A DNA stretch of 47,797 nucleotides from Eubacteriales bacterium. GTDB lineage: Bacteria > Bacillota > Clostridia > Saccharofermentanales > UBA5734. A model generated the notes under the pieces. That model made no database searches. It was not told where the DNA came from and saw only the letters and a list, made by a program, of their open reading frames with translations. How positions within the stretch are numbered: position 1 is the first letter of the stretch; the number at the start of each line of letters is the position of its first letter. The stretch lies in contig JAQVJP010000006.1 in NCBI GenBank assembly GCA_028695145.1, positions 1 through 47,797 of the forward strand, given 5' to 3'. Shown piece by piece: positions 34,812-42,606 of the stretch. The position numbers and the translations under genes were made by a program.

Positions 34812-35336
34812 TTAATCGGGCCACAGCAGAGTACCACAGCGGTTACATACAATACTCTCTGCGGCGTCAAACTCATTTCTGGTCACAGTGACAGAAACAT
34901 AGCAACTGCATTTTGGGCAATACATCGCACTGTCGCAGGGGATGCAGCCACTTCGATATTCCCGTCCATAATTCGGGTCTTTGGGGTTATCGCATATCTC
35001 CGCCAGATGGGGAGTTACCTTGCCGCAGCGACTGCAATACCTCTTGCGTAGCTGTGTGTACTTGCCCGGGTAACGATCAACCACCTTGCCCTGCCCGCAA
35101 TGGATGCAAAAGCCGCCCTCATCGTACACATGCTCCACCGCTCCGCAGACCGTGCATTTACAGCCGTCCCAAACATGAGGCTCTGTTTTTTGCCGGCAAA
35201 TAATACAGGCATGGCCATTCTTTCCTCTGATGTCAAACCGATGCCCTTCGTCCCGTATCTCGCCGCAGCGTACACATTTGCACCCATCCCAAAAATGACC
35301 GACCTTTTTGCATTTAAGTTTTTTGAATATGCCCAT
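34812..35336 (-). CDS. Multi-zinc-ribbon cargo protein F
   Basis: A 174-aa protein made of repeated metal-binding units. HFWDGCKCVRCGEIRDEGH and HVWDGCKCTVCGAVEHVYDE are two copies of an H-x-W-D-G-C-K-C-x2-C-G unit, spaced about 40 residues apart, with CIIC and CIHC pairs completing them. Two more ribbons follow (CSRCGKVTPH, YCPKCSCYV, CNRCGTLLW). GGAGG is about six bases before the ATG. Repeats of this kind occur in small clostridial and phage zinc proteins of unknown function. Confidence 0.72.
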   Translation of the reverse strand: MGIFKKLKCKKVGHFWDGCKCVRCGEIRDEGHRFDIRGKNGHACIICRQKTEPHVWDGCKCTVCGAVEHVYDEGGFCIHCGQGKVVDRYPGKYTQLRKRYCSRCGKVTPHLAEICDNPKDPNYGREYRSGCIPCDSAMYCPKCSCYVSVTVTRNEFDAAESIVCNRCGTLLWPD

Positions 35337-35348
35337 ATTCCACCTCCG

Positions 35349-35672
35349 TTACCAGCCCCCACGGACGCCGCCGCTGCCAATTCCCTCGTCGGAATTTGCC
35401 ATGCTTTCCTCATAGGACAACTTCGCGCGGGGTAGCGGGGCAGGGTCTCCGCAGCGGACGCACTTGCCGTCCTTGTAATCGTGTGAGAAGATATTGATGT
35501 CGCCGCAGACCTCGCATTTATCGTAGCAGCGATTGGGAACGCGTTGCCATTTGTGCATCGTCTGGCTCTTGCCGCACCGCTTACAGCGATAAAAGCAGTT
35601 TCCGAAGGTCTGATAGGGCGCAGGCTTAATCAAAACCCACTTATGCCCGAAGATTTTACAAAGAAGCTCCAT
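35349..35672 (-). CDS. Zinc-ribbon cargo protein G
   Basis: A 107-aa protein with FYRCKRCGKSQTMHKWQ, CYDKCEVCGDINIFSHDY and GKCVRCGDPAPLPRAKLS; the H-x-(W/Y)-x-x-G-K-C-x2-C-G pattern is shared with protein F, so the two are probably paralogs. The tail is Gly/Ser-rich (GIGSGGVRGG). AGGAGG is eight bases before the ATG. It lies 12 bases ahead of F. Confidence 0.7.
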   Translation of the reverse strand: MELLCKIFGHKWVLIKPAPYQTFGNCFYRCKRCGKSQTMHKWQRVPNRCYDKCEVCGDINIFSHDYKDGKCVRCGDPAPLPRAKLSYEESMANSDEGIGSGGVRGGW

Positions 35673-35749
35673 TGTTTCATCCTCCTGATAGCTGTTTCTG
35701 TGCTTGTTGCATGGGTGACCTATCGTGTTACGCTGTCATGTGATTGACC

Positions 35750-36478
35750 TTACTTACCAAACAATCCGTTTAGATATTGTACGATCTCATCATCGTAAAT
35801 ACTGACCTCGTATGTCCAAACTTTGCCCTTTTTGTTGAGGCGGGAACTGGACTCGGTAGCTGTGAATCTCTGCTCGTCTACAAGCGCCCAATCCGAGAGC
35901 CGGATGACCTCGATAATCATATACTCCGAAGTTGCGCCAGCCACATTCTTGCCGGAGGAGTCCTCCCAAAAACCAATGCGTTCCGTTCCTATTCGGAAAG
36001 CGACCACAGTATTGACCTTATCAGGATTGCCTTCAAAGCCTTCAAGAATATCTCTCGCTTCGTATTGGTATGTGTCCTTTGCGCGGTCATATAGGATGTA
36101 CCTTGCATTTTCCGGCAGCGCCGCGCCGGTTTCGGAATACTGTTCACGCATATAGGGACGAAGCGCCTTGTCGATACGGGAGGTATTCGACTGCGTGGTG
36201 AGCAAACTTACGCCGACCGACAATACGAGAAGCAGGGCAACACTTCCAATGATAATTAACACTTTTGAGAACCTGCACTTTGGGTTTTTGGCCGTTCCTC
36301 GCTTGGTCTTGGTAATTCCCCAAATCCCAAGCGCGAGCAACACAAAGCCAACCATGAAAAACTGCAAATTTCGCAGCATAAACCCGTTTTCAAAGCTGCC
36401 GACAGCCGCGAGATAAACGCAGTACGCGATCACTCCGATTCCAGCAAACAATGAAAAGATTGATAAAATGCGTTTCAA
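35750..36478 (-). CDS. Cargo membrane protein H with three TM helices
   Basis: A 242-aa protein with hydrophobic helices at about residues 4-27, 38-56 and 72-93, followed by a 145-residue soluble domain (DKALRPYMREQYSETG, KVWTYEVSIYDDEIVQYLNG). No family recognised. The TTG at 36478 was chosen because AAGGGGG lies seven bases ahead and the first helix begins right after; a start at 36664 would overlap gene I by 150 bases. Confidence 0.68.
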   Translation of the reverse strand: MKRILSIFSLFAGIGVIAYCVYLAAVGSFENGFMLRNLQFFMVGFVLLALGIWGITKTKRGTAKNPKCRFSKVLIIIGSVALLLVLSVGVSLLTTQSNTSRIDKALRPYMREQYSETGAALPENARYILYDRAKDTYQYEARDILEGFEGNPDKVNTVVAFRIGTERIGFWEDSSGKNVAGATSEYMIIEVIRLSDWALVDEQRFTATESSSRLNKKGKVWTYEVSIYDDEIVQYLNGLFGK

Positions 36479-36513
36479 AATCTCGCCCCCTTCGTAGCGG
36501 TCATTCGTCTGTA

Positions 36514-37089
36514 CTAACCATACTTGCGCCGAATTAGAATAGCCAACAGCAGGAACAAACCGCATACTGCGATGCAGATCATTTGAAACCTTCTCACAGG
36601 CGGGTAATTTGGCATTGAGATATAGATCATTAAGGCGTCTGCGAGTAGCGACGCGATGAGCCATCCCTTTCCAAAAACGGAGTCTGCGTTATACTCCCGG
36701 TCTTTCCCGATATTATTGGTGCTCAATTCCATTCTACCCGCGAAATAGAACACAAAAGAAAAAACGAAAGCAACGATGATATACAATATACCAACCGTAT
36801 ATCTCATCCAAGGCCTCACGATGGCGTTGCCGACGATAAACGATATGCCCGCAAGCAGACCAGCGACCGTCATCATACAGCCGTATAGGGTACTGTTGGC
36901 TGTCCGTTTCTCGAACGCCTGTCGGCTGATAGGTTGTGCGCTCCTCTCAGTTTTTGGGAAGCCCACCCTGTAACCGTCAGGCATTGGTCTGCCGCAATGC
37001 GGGCAGCAGCCCTTCGACACCCGCGAATACTCAACGCTGCCAAGCTCGACATAGCCCCCTATGGGTTTCTTGCAATACGGGCAATTCAT
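36514..37089 (-). CDS. Cargo membrane protein I: N-terminal zinc ribbon plus four TM helices
   Basis: A 191-aa protein beginning MNCPYCKKPIGG with the second pair CCPHCGRPMP, giving a cytoplasmic zinc ribbon, then four hydrophobic helices (about 70-92, 96-118, 142-160 and 168-187) ending with RRKYG. Function unknown. Its ATG overlaps the stop of regulator J (ATGA), with GGAGG seven bases ahead, so the two are co-translated. Confidence 0.75.
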   Translation of the reverse strand: MNCPYCKKPIGGYVELGSVEYSRVSKGCCPHCGRPMPDGYRVGFPKTERSAQPISRQAFEKRTANSTLYGCMMTVAGLLAGISFIVGNAIVRPWMRYTVGILYIIVAFVFSFVFYFAGRMELSTNNIGKDREYNADSVFGKGWLIASLLADALMIYISMPNYPPVRRFQMICIAVCGLFLLLAILIRRKYG

Positions 37090-38648
37090 AGAGTCGCCTC
37101 CTCATTAGCCTCGCAGATGTGCCGCTCATGCCTTATTGTCTTTTCCAGACGCTCCGTCACATCCTGCAAAATGCTCATCACATTGGCGCGGCTGCCGACG
37201 CCGCCCGCGCCCTGCGCCCAAAGAGCGTCGAAGCGCGCGCCGAACTCACGCAGGAGCATGGTCTGGTCGGAGTAGATCATCACGGGGTCTTTGGCTTGCC
37301 AGTTATTGATACAGAGGCTGCGCCCCTGTTTTAGATGCCAACAGCTATTCTGCTGAAGGTCGGATATATCGTCCAGGATCAACAGATTGAAGCTCGGCAC
37401 ATTTTCCAGATACTCAATATATCCCTTTAGGATGGCCGCGCAGCCCTCCGCGTCCAGCTCGATATAGCCTCGCTCCATGAAGTAAAGACCGGCCATGCGG
37501 CAAAGGCCGCGCTGGGCAATATCGTTCAGCCTTTTCAGGGAAAGCACCTCGCGGAACTCCACACCCTGCTCCAGATTGTTGTCCATGCCGCTTTTGAAGC
37601 GCACAAACTCCGTGCTGCGCCATGTGTACTCATCCGCATCGTGACCGCGTGTTTTCAAAAAGCGGTCATAGGCCGACATTGGCATATACATGGGATTGAT
37701 GCTGTCCTTCACTACGTCCAGCGCACCGGGAGTACAAAACTCCATGTAGAGGATTTCAAGGATATTGCGGGAGTAATTATCGTCGTAAATATTCAAAATT
37801 GGTTGAGCGAAGCGGGAGGTAGCCTCGAAGCTCCGCTGCATCCCCGCGATAAAGTCCGGGTCTGTGATGAACACCGACACCGGCGTTGCGTCGTTTTCTA
37901 TGGTTTCGGTAACTAAGACGGCGTTGCCGTCCGGGAATATCATGTGGAGCTGATTCGTCACGGTTTGCGTCAGCCCATGCACCACAAGGAGCTGAACGTG
38001 GCCGGAGACAATCGGCTCTATGTAGGCGTCAAGAATCTCCGAAAGCGCCTGCGTATCGCCGGACACGCAGACGATCATGCGGATGTGCAGATCACGCTTG
38101 GCTAATGCATTTTGCAGCAGGGAGGAAATATCCCCGTTTATTATCGTCCTGATACGGTCACTGGAGAGGAATATATCTATTGTCTCCCCTTGCTTCTGCG
38201 CCGATAAAACCGGCTCCAGCGCAAACAAGAGTTCCAGATAGCCGTGCTTTGCAGCGCCGTGTGTTCTGTTGAATACTGTCTGCGGCGTTGCAGGTTTTTG
38301 GATGTTTGTGATGGGCGCGGAACCGAGAGAGCGACGAAGAATATCCCCGTCTGTCGCCAACCACAGAATGAGGTTCTGCTTGAAACTGCGGACAGTAGAC
38401 ATATCTGTCGGCAGTCCGGCCTCCGTGAATCGTTCCTTGAGCCATTCCACATCCTGCGCGCGCTTGCTGCTGGTCAGAATATAATCCGCGATGGCGTCCA
38501 TCTGAGGGCTTGCTACCTTAAATTGACGGTGGCCGGAGAGATAGCGGCTTATCAGCGAAGGGTCGATAGCGAGCGCCTTTGCCACTGCAAGATTGGTAAG
38601 TCCGAGATATTCAAAAATCGCTTTCAAATTCTTATTCGGAGTTGCCAT
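37086..38648 (-). CDS. 520-aa helix-turn-helix regulator J
   Basis: The first gene of the ten-gene leftward run. Residues about 5-45 (NLKAIFEYLGLTNLAVAKAL, then IDPSLISRYLSGHRQFK) form an XRE-like DNA-binding domain. The large remainder contains IDIFLSSDRIRTIINGDISS, RMIVCVSGDTQALSEILDAY and LLILDDISDLQQNSCWHLKQ; it looks like a folded alpha/beta sensor domain, but I do not recognise the family. The protein has no membrane segment. ATG 38648 follows AAAGGACGG. It probably regulates its own operon; the effector is unknown. Confidence 0.7.
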   Translation of the reverse strand: MATPNKNLKAIFEYLGLTNLAVAKALAIDPSLISRYLSGHRQFKVASPQMDAIADYILTSSKRAQDVEWLKERFTEAGLPTDMSTVRSFKQNLILWLATDGDILRRSLGSAPITNIQKPATPQTVFNRTHGAAKHGYLELLFALEPVLSAQKQGETIDIFLSSDRIRTIINGDISSLLQNALAKRDLHIRMIVCVSGDTQALSEILDAYIEPIVSGHVQLLVVHGLTQTVTNQLHMIFPDGNAVLVTETIENDATPVSVFITDPDFIAGMQRSFEATSRFAQPILNIYDDNYSRNILEILYMEFCTPGALDVVKDSINPMYMPMSAYDRFLKTRGHDADEYTWRSTEFVRFKSGMDNNLEQGVEFREVLSLKRLNDIAQRGLCRMAGLYFMERGYIELDAEGCAAILKGYIEYLENVPSFNLLILDDISDLQQNSCWHLKQGRSLCINNWQAKDPVMIYSDQTMLLREFGARFDALWAQGAGGVGSRANVMSILQDVTERLEKTIRHERHICEANEEATL

Positions 38649-38705
38649 ATCTGCCCGTCCTTTCAAGGTGTTATTGTGAACTGTTGTTTCATGTTATTAT
38701 GGCTT

Positions 38706-38714
38706 ATTATAGCA
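38706..38714 (-). promoter_or_regulatory. Extended -10 promoter of the ten-gene cargo operon
   Basis: On the minus strand TGC-TATAAT (38714-38706) gives an extended -10 box, 57 bases before the regulator J start. No good -35 is visible, as often with extended -10 promoters. Confidence 0.55.
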
Positions 38715-38812
38715 TATGGGTTTGCTGTTTGTGCTAAGTGATTGGTAAAATGTCATTGACATAGACAGTATAGCAAGACGAAAGAGCCAATAGGTCAGCA
38801 AAACGCTCACTT

Positions 38813-38851
38813 TCATAAAAAATGTGCGAGTTGTAAAGGCCCGCACATTTT
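38813..38851 (-). terminator. Terminator after the kinase operon
   Basis: On the minus strand AAAATGTGCG (38851-38842) pairs with CGCACATTTT (38828-38819) over ten bases with a 13-base loop and is followed by a T-run, TTATG. It lies 16 bases after the kinase stop and ends that operon before the regulator J promoter. Confidence 0.85.
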
Positions 38852-38866
38852 CAAGCCGTTTGCTGG

Positions 38867-40486
38867 TCATTCGTATGTAAACGTAAAATGCGCCTGCTCT
38901 TTGATTTCCTCTGCGTTATCCCGCAGGCTTTCTCCCAGCAGAACAGTTTGTAACTCCGGCAAAATCAAAAGTGGTGAAAGGTCGCCGTCTACCACGCCGC
39001 TAAGCTGAATGAACTTCAAACGCCGGAGCTGTTCAATGCCGTCCAATGTATCGAATGTGAGCTGATACAGATTGAGATTTGTCAGCATATCCAGCCCCGC
39101 AAAGGCTGCCGGAGTGCGCGCCAATGTCGCACCGGCATCCAAATCAACCAGCCGTGGGCAGGATGAGAGCTGTGAAAAGTCGCTGACAAGGATGCCGAAC
39201 AGCGACAGCTTTTCAAGTCGCTTCAAGCCGTACAGTGGGGAAATGTCCTCAATGGGATTGTTCTTGACGATAATTACCCTAAGCTGTGGCAGCGAAGCCA
39301 GAGGGGTCAGGTCGTCCACCTGCTGCATCGCCACAGCAACGCATTGCAGATTCGGAAGCATAACAAGGTCGGACAAAGATTTGATAGGCCCGGTACTCAT
39401 CCTGTTTTCTGCAAACAGCCCGTAAGATATTTCATTCATTTCTTCTTCTGTTTTGGCAATGACCTCACTGCCGAAGATATACAGCTCGGTGACGGAGAGC
39501 AATTCTTCCTCTGTTATAAGCTCGTCGCCCGATTTTCCAAGCTGGAGACGGACGGCCTGCTCTATCAGCGGCTCGGTAAACTGAACGCCGGCAGGCGGCG
39601 GGGAAAGCACATCGGTATAACGGCCAATAGCAAAACCGGCGCAGAGGAACAGGGCACAGAGAAGCGAGGCTGTAAGGGTACGCGCCGCCGCTCTCTGACG
39701 CCTTCCATCTGAGCGAAGCAGAGCGGATTTCAGTTCTCCCGCAGAGGCGTAGCGCCCGCGCGGGGAGAAGTCGGTGCATTTGCGGTATATACGCGACAGC
39801 CGTTTGTTCTTGATCGCTGCCGCCGCCGCGTCAAGGTCGGTCTGTCCCGTCAATATGTAGCCCATCACCACGCCGAGAGAGAACAGGTCGGTGCGCTGAT
39901 CGGTCTGCGAAAAACCGTATTGCTCCGGCGGCGCAAATTCCTGTGTTCCATAGAAAACAGTATCCTTCTTTGCCTGCGCATCATACACGCGAGAAATGCC
40001 AAAGTCGATGAGCTTTACCTTACCGTCGTCAGTCAGAATGATATTCTGCGGCTTCAAGTCGCGGTGGATGACAGGCGGGGACTGGCTGTGCAAATAGCTC
40101 AGTATGTCGCAGAGCTGGAGCAGCACCGTCATCGCCTCCGGCTCTGAAAGCGGTGCTTCCTCCAAAAGTTCTGCCAATGTCACGCCGGGTACATACTCCC
40201 GGACGACGCAAAGCACGGTATCGCTTTCATACTCGCCGCGGAAGTGGGGCAGACCATCGTGCCGCAGAGAGCTTAATATGCGGCCCTCGTCCTCTCGTGA
40301 CAGCAGGGATTTATCCATGTAGCATTTCGCTACGGCAAACTTCCCGGACTGCCTGTCCTTCACATACACGGTCTCACATTCCGGCTTGACCGAAAGCCCC
40401 TCCAAAATCTCATAGCGGGCAAGGAAGCCAGGAGGATAGCGCCCCTCGTCATATTCGGCGGCCAGCTTATCTTTCTGTGTGTTCAT
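38867..40486 (-). CDS. Transmembrane Ser/Thr kinase with leucine-rich outer domain
   Basis: A 539-aa receptor-type kinase. The cytoplasmic kinase domain (about 25-255) has the ATP-anchoring Lys54 in FAVAKCYMD, HRDLKPQN (141-148), DFG (161-163) and a Pro-Glu motif FAPPEQYG; it appears catalytically complete. One transmembrane helix spans about 269-288. The outer part (about 300-539) contains repeated leucine-rich units (LTPLASLPQLRVIIVKNNPI, ISPLYGLKRLEKLSLFG, MLTNLNLYQLTFDTLDGI) like an internalin-type LRR. It should sense an outside ligand or partner and phosphorylate proteins inside. Its start overlaps gene L by 20 bases, implying coupling. Confidence 0.88.
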   Translation of the reverse strand: MNTQKDKLAAEYDEGRYPPGFLARYEILEGLSVKPECETVYVKDRQSGKFAVAKCYMDKSLLSREDEGRILSSLRHDGLPHFRGEYESDTVLCVVREYVPGVTLAELLEEAPLSEPEAMTVLLQLCDILSYLHSQSPPVIHRDLKPQNIILTDDGKVKLIDFGISRVYDAQAKKDTVFYGTQEFAPPEQYGFSQTDQRTDLFSLGVVMGYILTGQTDLDAAAAAIKNKRLSRIYRKCTDFSPRGRYASAGELKSALLRSDGRRQRAAARTLTASLLCALFLCAGFAIGRYTDVLSPPPAGVQFTEPLIEQAVRLQLGKSGDELITEEELLSVTELYIFGSEVIAKTEEEMNEISYGLFAENRMSTGPIKSLSDLVMLPNLQCVAVAMQQVDDLTPLASLPQLRVIIVKNNPIEDISPLYGLKRLEKLSLFGILVSDFSQLSSCPRLVDLDAGATLARTPAAFAGLDMLTNLNLYQLTFDTLDGIEQLRRLKFIQLSGVVDGDLSPLLILPELQTVLLGESLRDNAEEIKEQAHFTFTYE

Positions 40487-40940
40487 GCCGTTCGCCTCCT
40501 AACAGGGTCATCCCCATCTCGCTCAGAGAGCTTTGTATTGCAATGATCGTGTTGTGATGGGATAAGCCGTATATGATTGCGGCGTCCCGTTTATAACGTG
40601 GGTATAGCTGTGTTCTGCGGGCAGCACGCAAAAGCTCCTGCGTTTCGTCCACATCAAGTCCGAAGCCGATTGCCAGACGCAGCACATTATCTCTCGACGG
40701 TTTTCTTGAACCCCGAAAGAGTTGATGGCCAAATCCACGATCAATCCCTGCACGAAGGATAACGTGTTCCCTCACCATGTTGCGCTCACTACACAGTCTA
40801 TCTAAATATGCAACGAAGGTCGGCACAGTCATTGACGCCGCATTTTGGTCAAGAAAGCTGCGGAGATTGGATGTCTTTAGAATACGTCTGAGCAAGGTGC
40901 TTGTACCAATGGCAGCCGTCTCGGTGTTGTCTGTTTGCAT
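40467..40940 (-). CDS. XRE-like regulator L paired with the kinase
   Basis: A 157-aa protein with a lambda-repressor-like domain: FVAYLDRLCSERNMVREHVI, LRAGIDRGFGHQLFRGSRKP, then VLRLAIGFGLDVDETQELLR, and a conserved C-terminal block (LYPRYKRDAAIIYGLSHHNT). This subfamily is commonly seen next to Ser/Thr kinases in clostridia, from my recollection of such gene pairs. It is a candidate kinase substrate. GGAGG is about eight bases before the ATG; it starts one base after gene M ends. Confidence 0.8.
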   Translation of the reverse strand: MQTDNTETAAIGTSTLLRRILKTSNLRSFLDQNAASMTVPTFVAYLDRLCSERNMVREHVILRAGIDRGFGHQLFRGSRKPSRDNVLRLAIGFGLDVDETQELLRAARRTQLYPRYKRDAAIIYGLSHHNTIIAIQSSLSEMGMTLLGGERHEHTER

Positions 40941-40941
40941 G

Positions 40942-41130
40942 TCAGGCCCCTCCTTTGCCGGGTTTATTCTTTCGTGGGTCAGTCGGCTTCTCCGCGTTTG
41001 CGGGTATACACCAGGAGCGCCCGAAGCGGGTCAGGCCGGGGATGCGCCCCTGAGTACAGAATTGATTGACACGCCGCTCCGACACACCCCACTTGTAGGA
41101 CGCTTCCCGAACGGAGATGTAGTCTTTCAC
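40942..41130 (-). CDS. Small excisionase-like HTH protein M
   Basis: A 62-aa protein, MKDYISVREASYKWGVSERRVNQFC then RIPGLTRFGRSWCIP, matching MerR/excisionase-type winged helix proteins (KWGVSERRVN recognition helix). It could bind its own promoter or serve as element excisionase. The GTG at 41130 has GGGAGG eight bases ahead. It is the first gene of the M-L-K operon. Confidence 0.75.
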   Translation of the reverse strand: MKDYISVREASYKWGVSERRVNQFCTQGRIPGLTRFGRSWCIPANAEKPTDPRKNKPGKGGA

Positions 41131-41168
41131 CGCTCCAACCTCCCGGAAATCATAATTTTACATATTAG

Positions 41169-41197
41169 ATTATATACCAATATTAGTAGTTTTTCAA
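41169..41197 (-). promoter_or_regulatory. Promoter of the HTH-XRE-kinase operon with CTAATAT repeats
   Basis: TTGAAA (41197-41192) and TATAAT (41174-41169) are 17 bases apart on the minus strand. Two direct copies of CTAATAT, 18 bases start to start, flank the -10 box on either side and may be regulator-binding sites. No other feature is seen in the 133-base gap 41131-41263. Confidence 0.8.
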
Positions 41198-41263
41198 GAG
41201 AGGCTGACGCAATCGTGAGAAATCCATACCAAAACCCAAAGAAGGGCAAGACCTGCACCAACC

Positions 41264-42589
41264 CTATTTGTTGAATAACAGGTTGTTACACCTCATGCAA
41301 CGGTCATTTTGTATGGGATTCATCATGGAGCAGACATTGCAGTAGATAATGCGGTCTTTGGATTTATCATATTTTTCGTATGTACCGAATCTTGGATGAA
41401 ACCGCACCCTGTCACCAACGGAAAGGTAATCGTACATATCCCGCCCGCTGTCCTTTTCCACAATGGTCTTTTTCTTGCCTGCGTCGGTGTTGATGATCGT
41501 GGTGTATTCCGTATAGGTTCTGTAATTATCATCCTCGCCGCCCCTATGCTCACTTTTCTCCTTGCTGTATTTATTGACGACTACGCCCTCCCACATGGGC
41601 TGCTTGGTCTTTCGCAGCGCCAGCAGGTTAATGACCAGCATAACAAGGGCGATACCCACGCCGATGACAAGAGACTCACCGAAGGGAAAATCATCCATCA
41701 ACAGACCGGCGACGGGAAAGCCGATGAGCGGCACGAAAACCAATATCCACATACAGCCAATAGAGAATTTCTTATTTTTCTGCGCGGCGGCCAGTATTTC
41801 CGGGCAGTTATACCTGTCGGAGAAGCCGATTAGCCCCGCGCCGCCCTGTGGGGGCGGTGAAGCTGCCGTTCGGCTCGGTTGTACGGTCTCCGGCGCTGCC
41901 GGATTCACGGCATTGCCGCAACCGATACAGAATTCGGCTCCCTCCGGCAGCTCTGCGCCGCAGGCCGTACACACGCTGGGGACGCTGGCTTGTGTTTTTG
42001 CGCCGCAGGCTGAACAGAAAGCCGCGCCATCCGGCAGTTTGCTTCCACAGTTGGGACAAAACATATCCGTATCACTCCTTGCTTCGATTATTTGAGGCGC
42101 GGCGGGTTTCCTCGCCGCCGTTTTCTTTTTTCCGCCTCTGGCTGTGCGTATGACAAGCAGCAGCAAAAGCAGACAACCGATGGGAGCGAAGATATGATAG
42201 ATGATCCCCGCTTCTCCTATCTCGTCAAATTCGCACAGCATGGCGGGCTTATTAACATAAGGGAAAACCTCAAGGTGGCGAATGCGCTCGGAGCGCGTTT
42301 CGCCATCGTCCAAGCTCGGCCACGCCTCGTCGCTGCCATATATCACATAGCCACGGTATTCCTTACCGTTTGCCATAAACCAATAGCCCTTGGAAACGGT
42401 ACGGGAGCGGTTTGGTTCCGCATCCGTGTCATCCAGGCGACTGTCATAGCTATCCACCGTACCCATGACGCTCTCACCCCAAATCGCCAGCGCAAGGATG
42501 CTGATACTGGTATATATAGCGAACAAAAGCACGGCACAAATTAGAATAAGTATGGGTAGTGGTATTTTGTTGGTCTTTTTCTTGGCCAC
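41264..42589 (-). CDS. Zinc-ribbon membrane protein N (possible two-part fusion)
   Basis: A 441-aa protein. N-terminal TM helix (about 10-37), a soluble part containing YWFMANGKEYRGYVIYG, a second TM (about 133-148) and then, from residue 176, a double zinc ribbon (MFCPNCGSKLPDGAAFCSAC, later CTACGAELPEGAEFCIGC), two more TM helices and a final CNVCSMMNPIQNDRCMRC. An internal ATG at 42064 has AAGGAG ten bases ahead and would begin exactly at the zinc ribbon, so the gene may be a fusion or make two products. The GTG start follows GGAGG. The first part is reminiscent of DUF3592 proteins. Last gene of the right-hand run. Confidence 0.72.
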   Translation of the reverse strand: MAKKKTNKIPLPILILICAVLLFAIYTSISILALAIWGESVMGTVDSYDSRLDDTDAEPNRSRTVSKGYWFMANGKEYRGYVIYGSDEAWPSLDDGETRSERIRHLEVFPYVNKPAMLCEFDEIGEAGIIYHIFAPIGCLLLLLLVIRTARGGKKKTAARKPAAPQIIEARSDTDMFCPNCGSKLPDGAAFCSACGAKTQASVPSVCTACGAELPEGAEFCIGCGNAVNPAAPETVQPSRTAASPPPQGGAGLIGFSDRYNCPEILAAAQKNKKFSIGCMWILVFVPLIGFPVAGLLMDDFPFGESLVIGVGIALVMLVINLLALRKTKQPMWEGVVVNKYSKEKSEHRGGEDDNYRTYTEYTTIINTDAGKKKTIVEKDSGRDMYDYLSVGDRVRFHPRFGTYEKYDKSKDRIIYCNVCSMMNPIQNDRCMRCNNLLFNK

Positions 42590-42606
42590 GGTTGCCCTCC
42601 TGTTGA

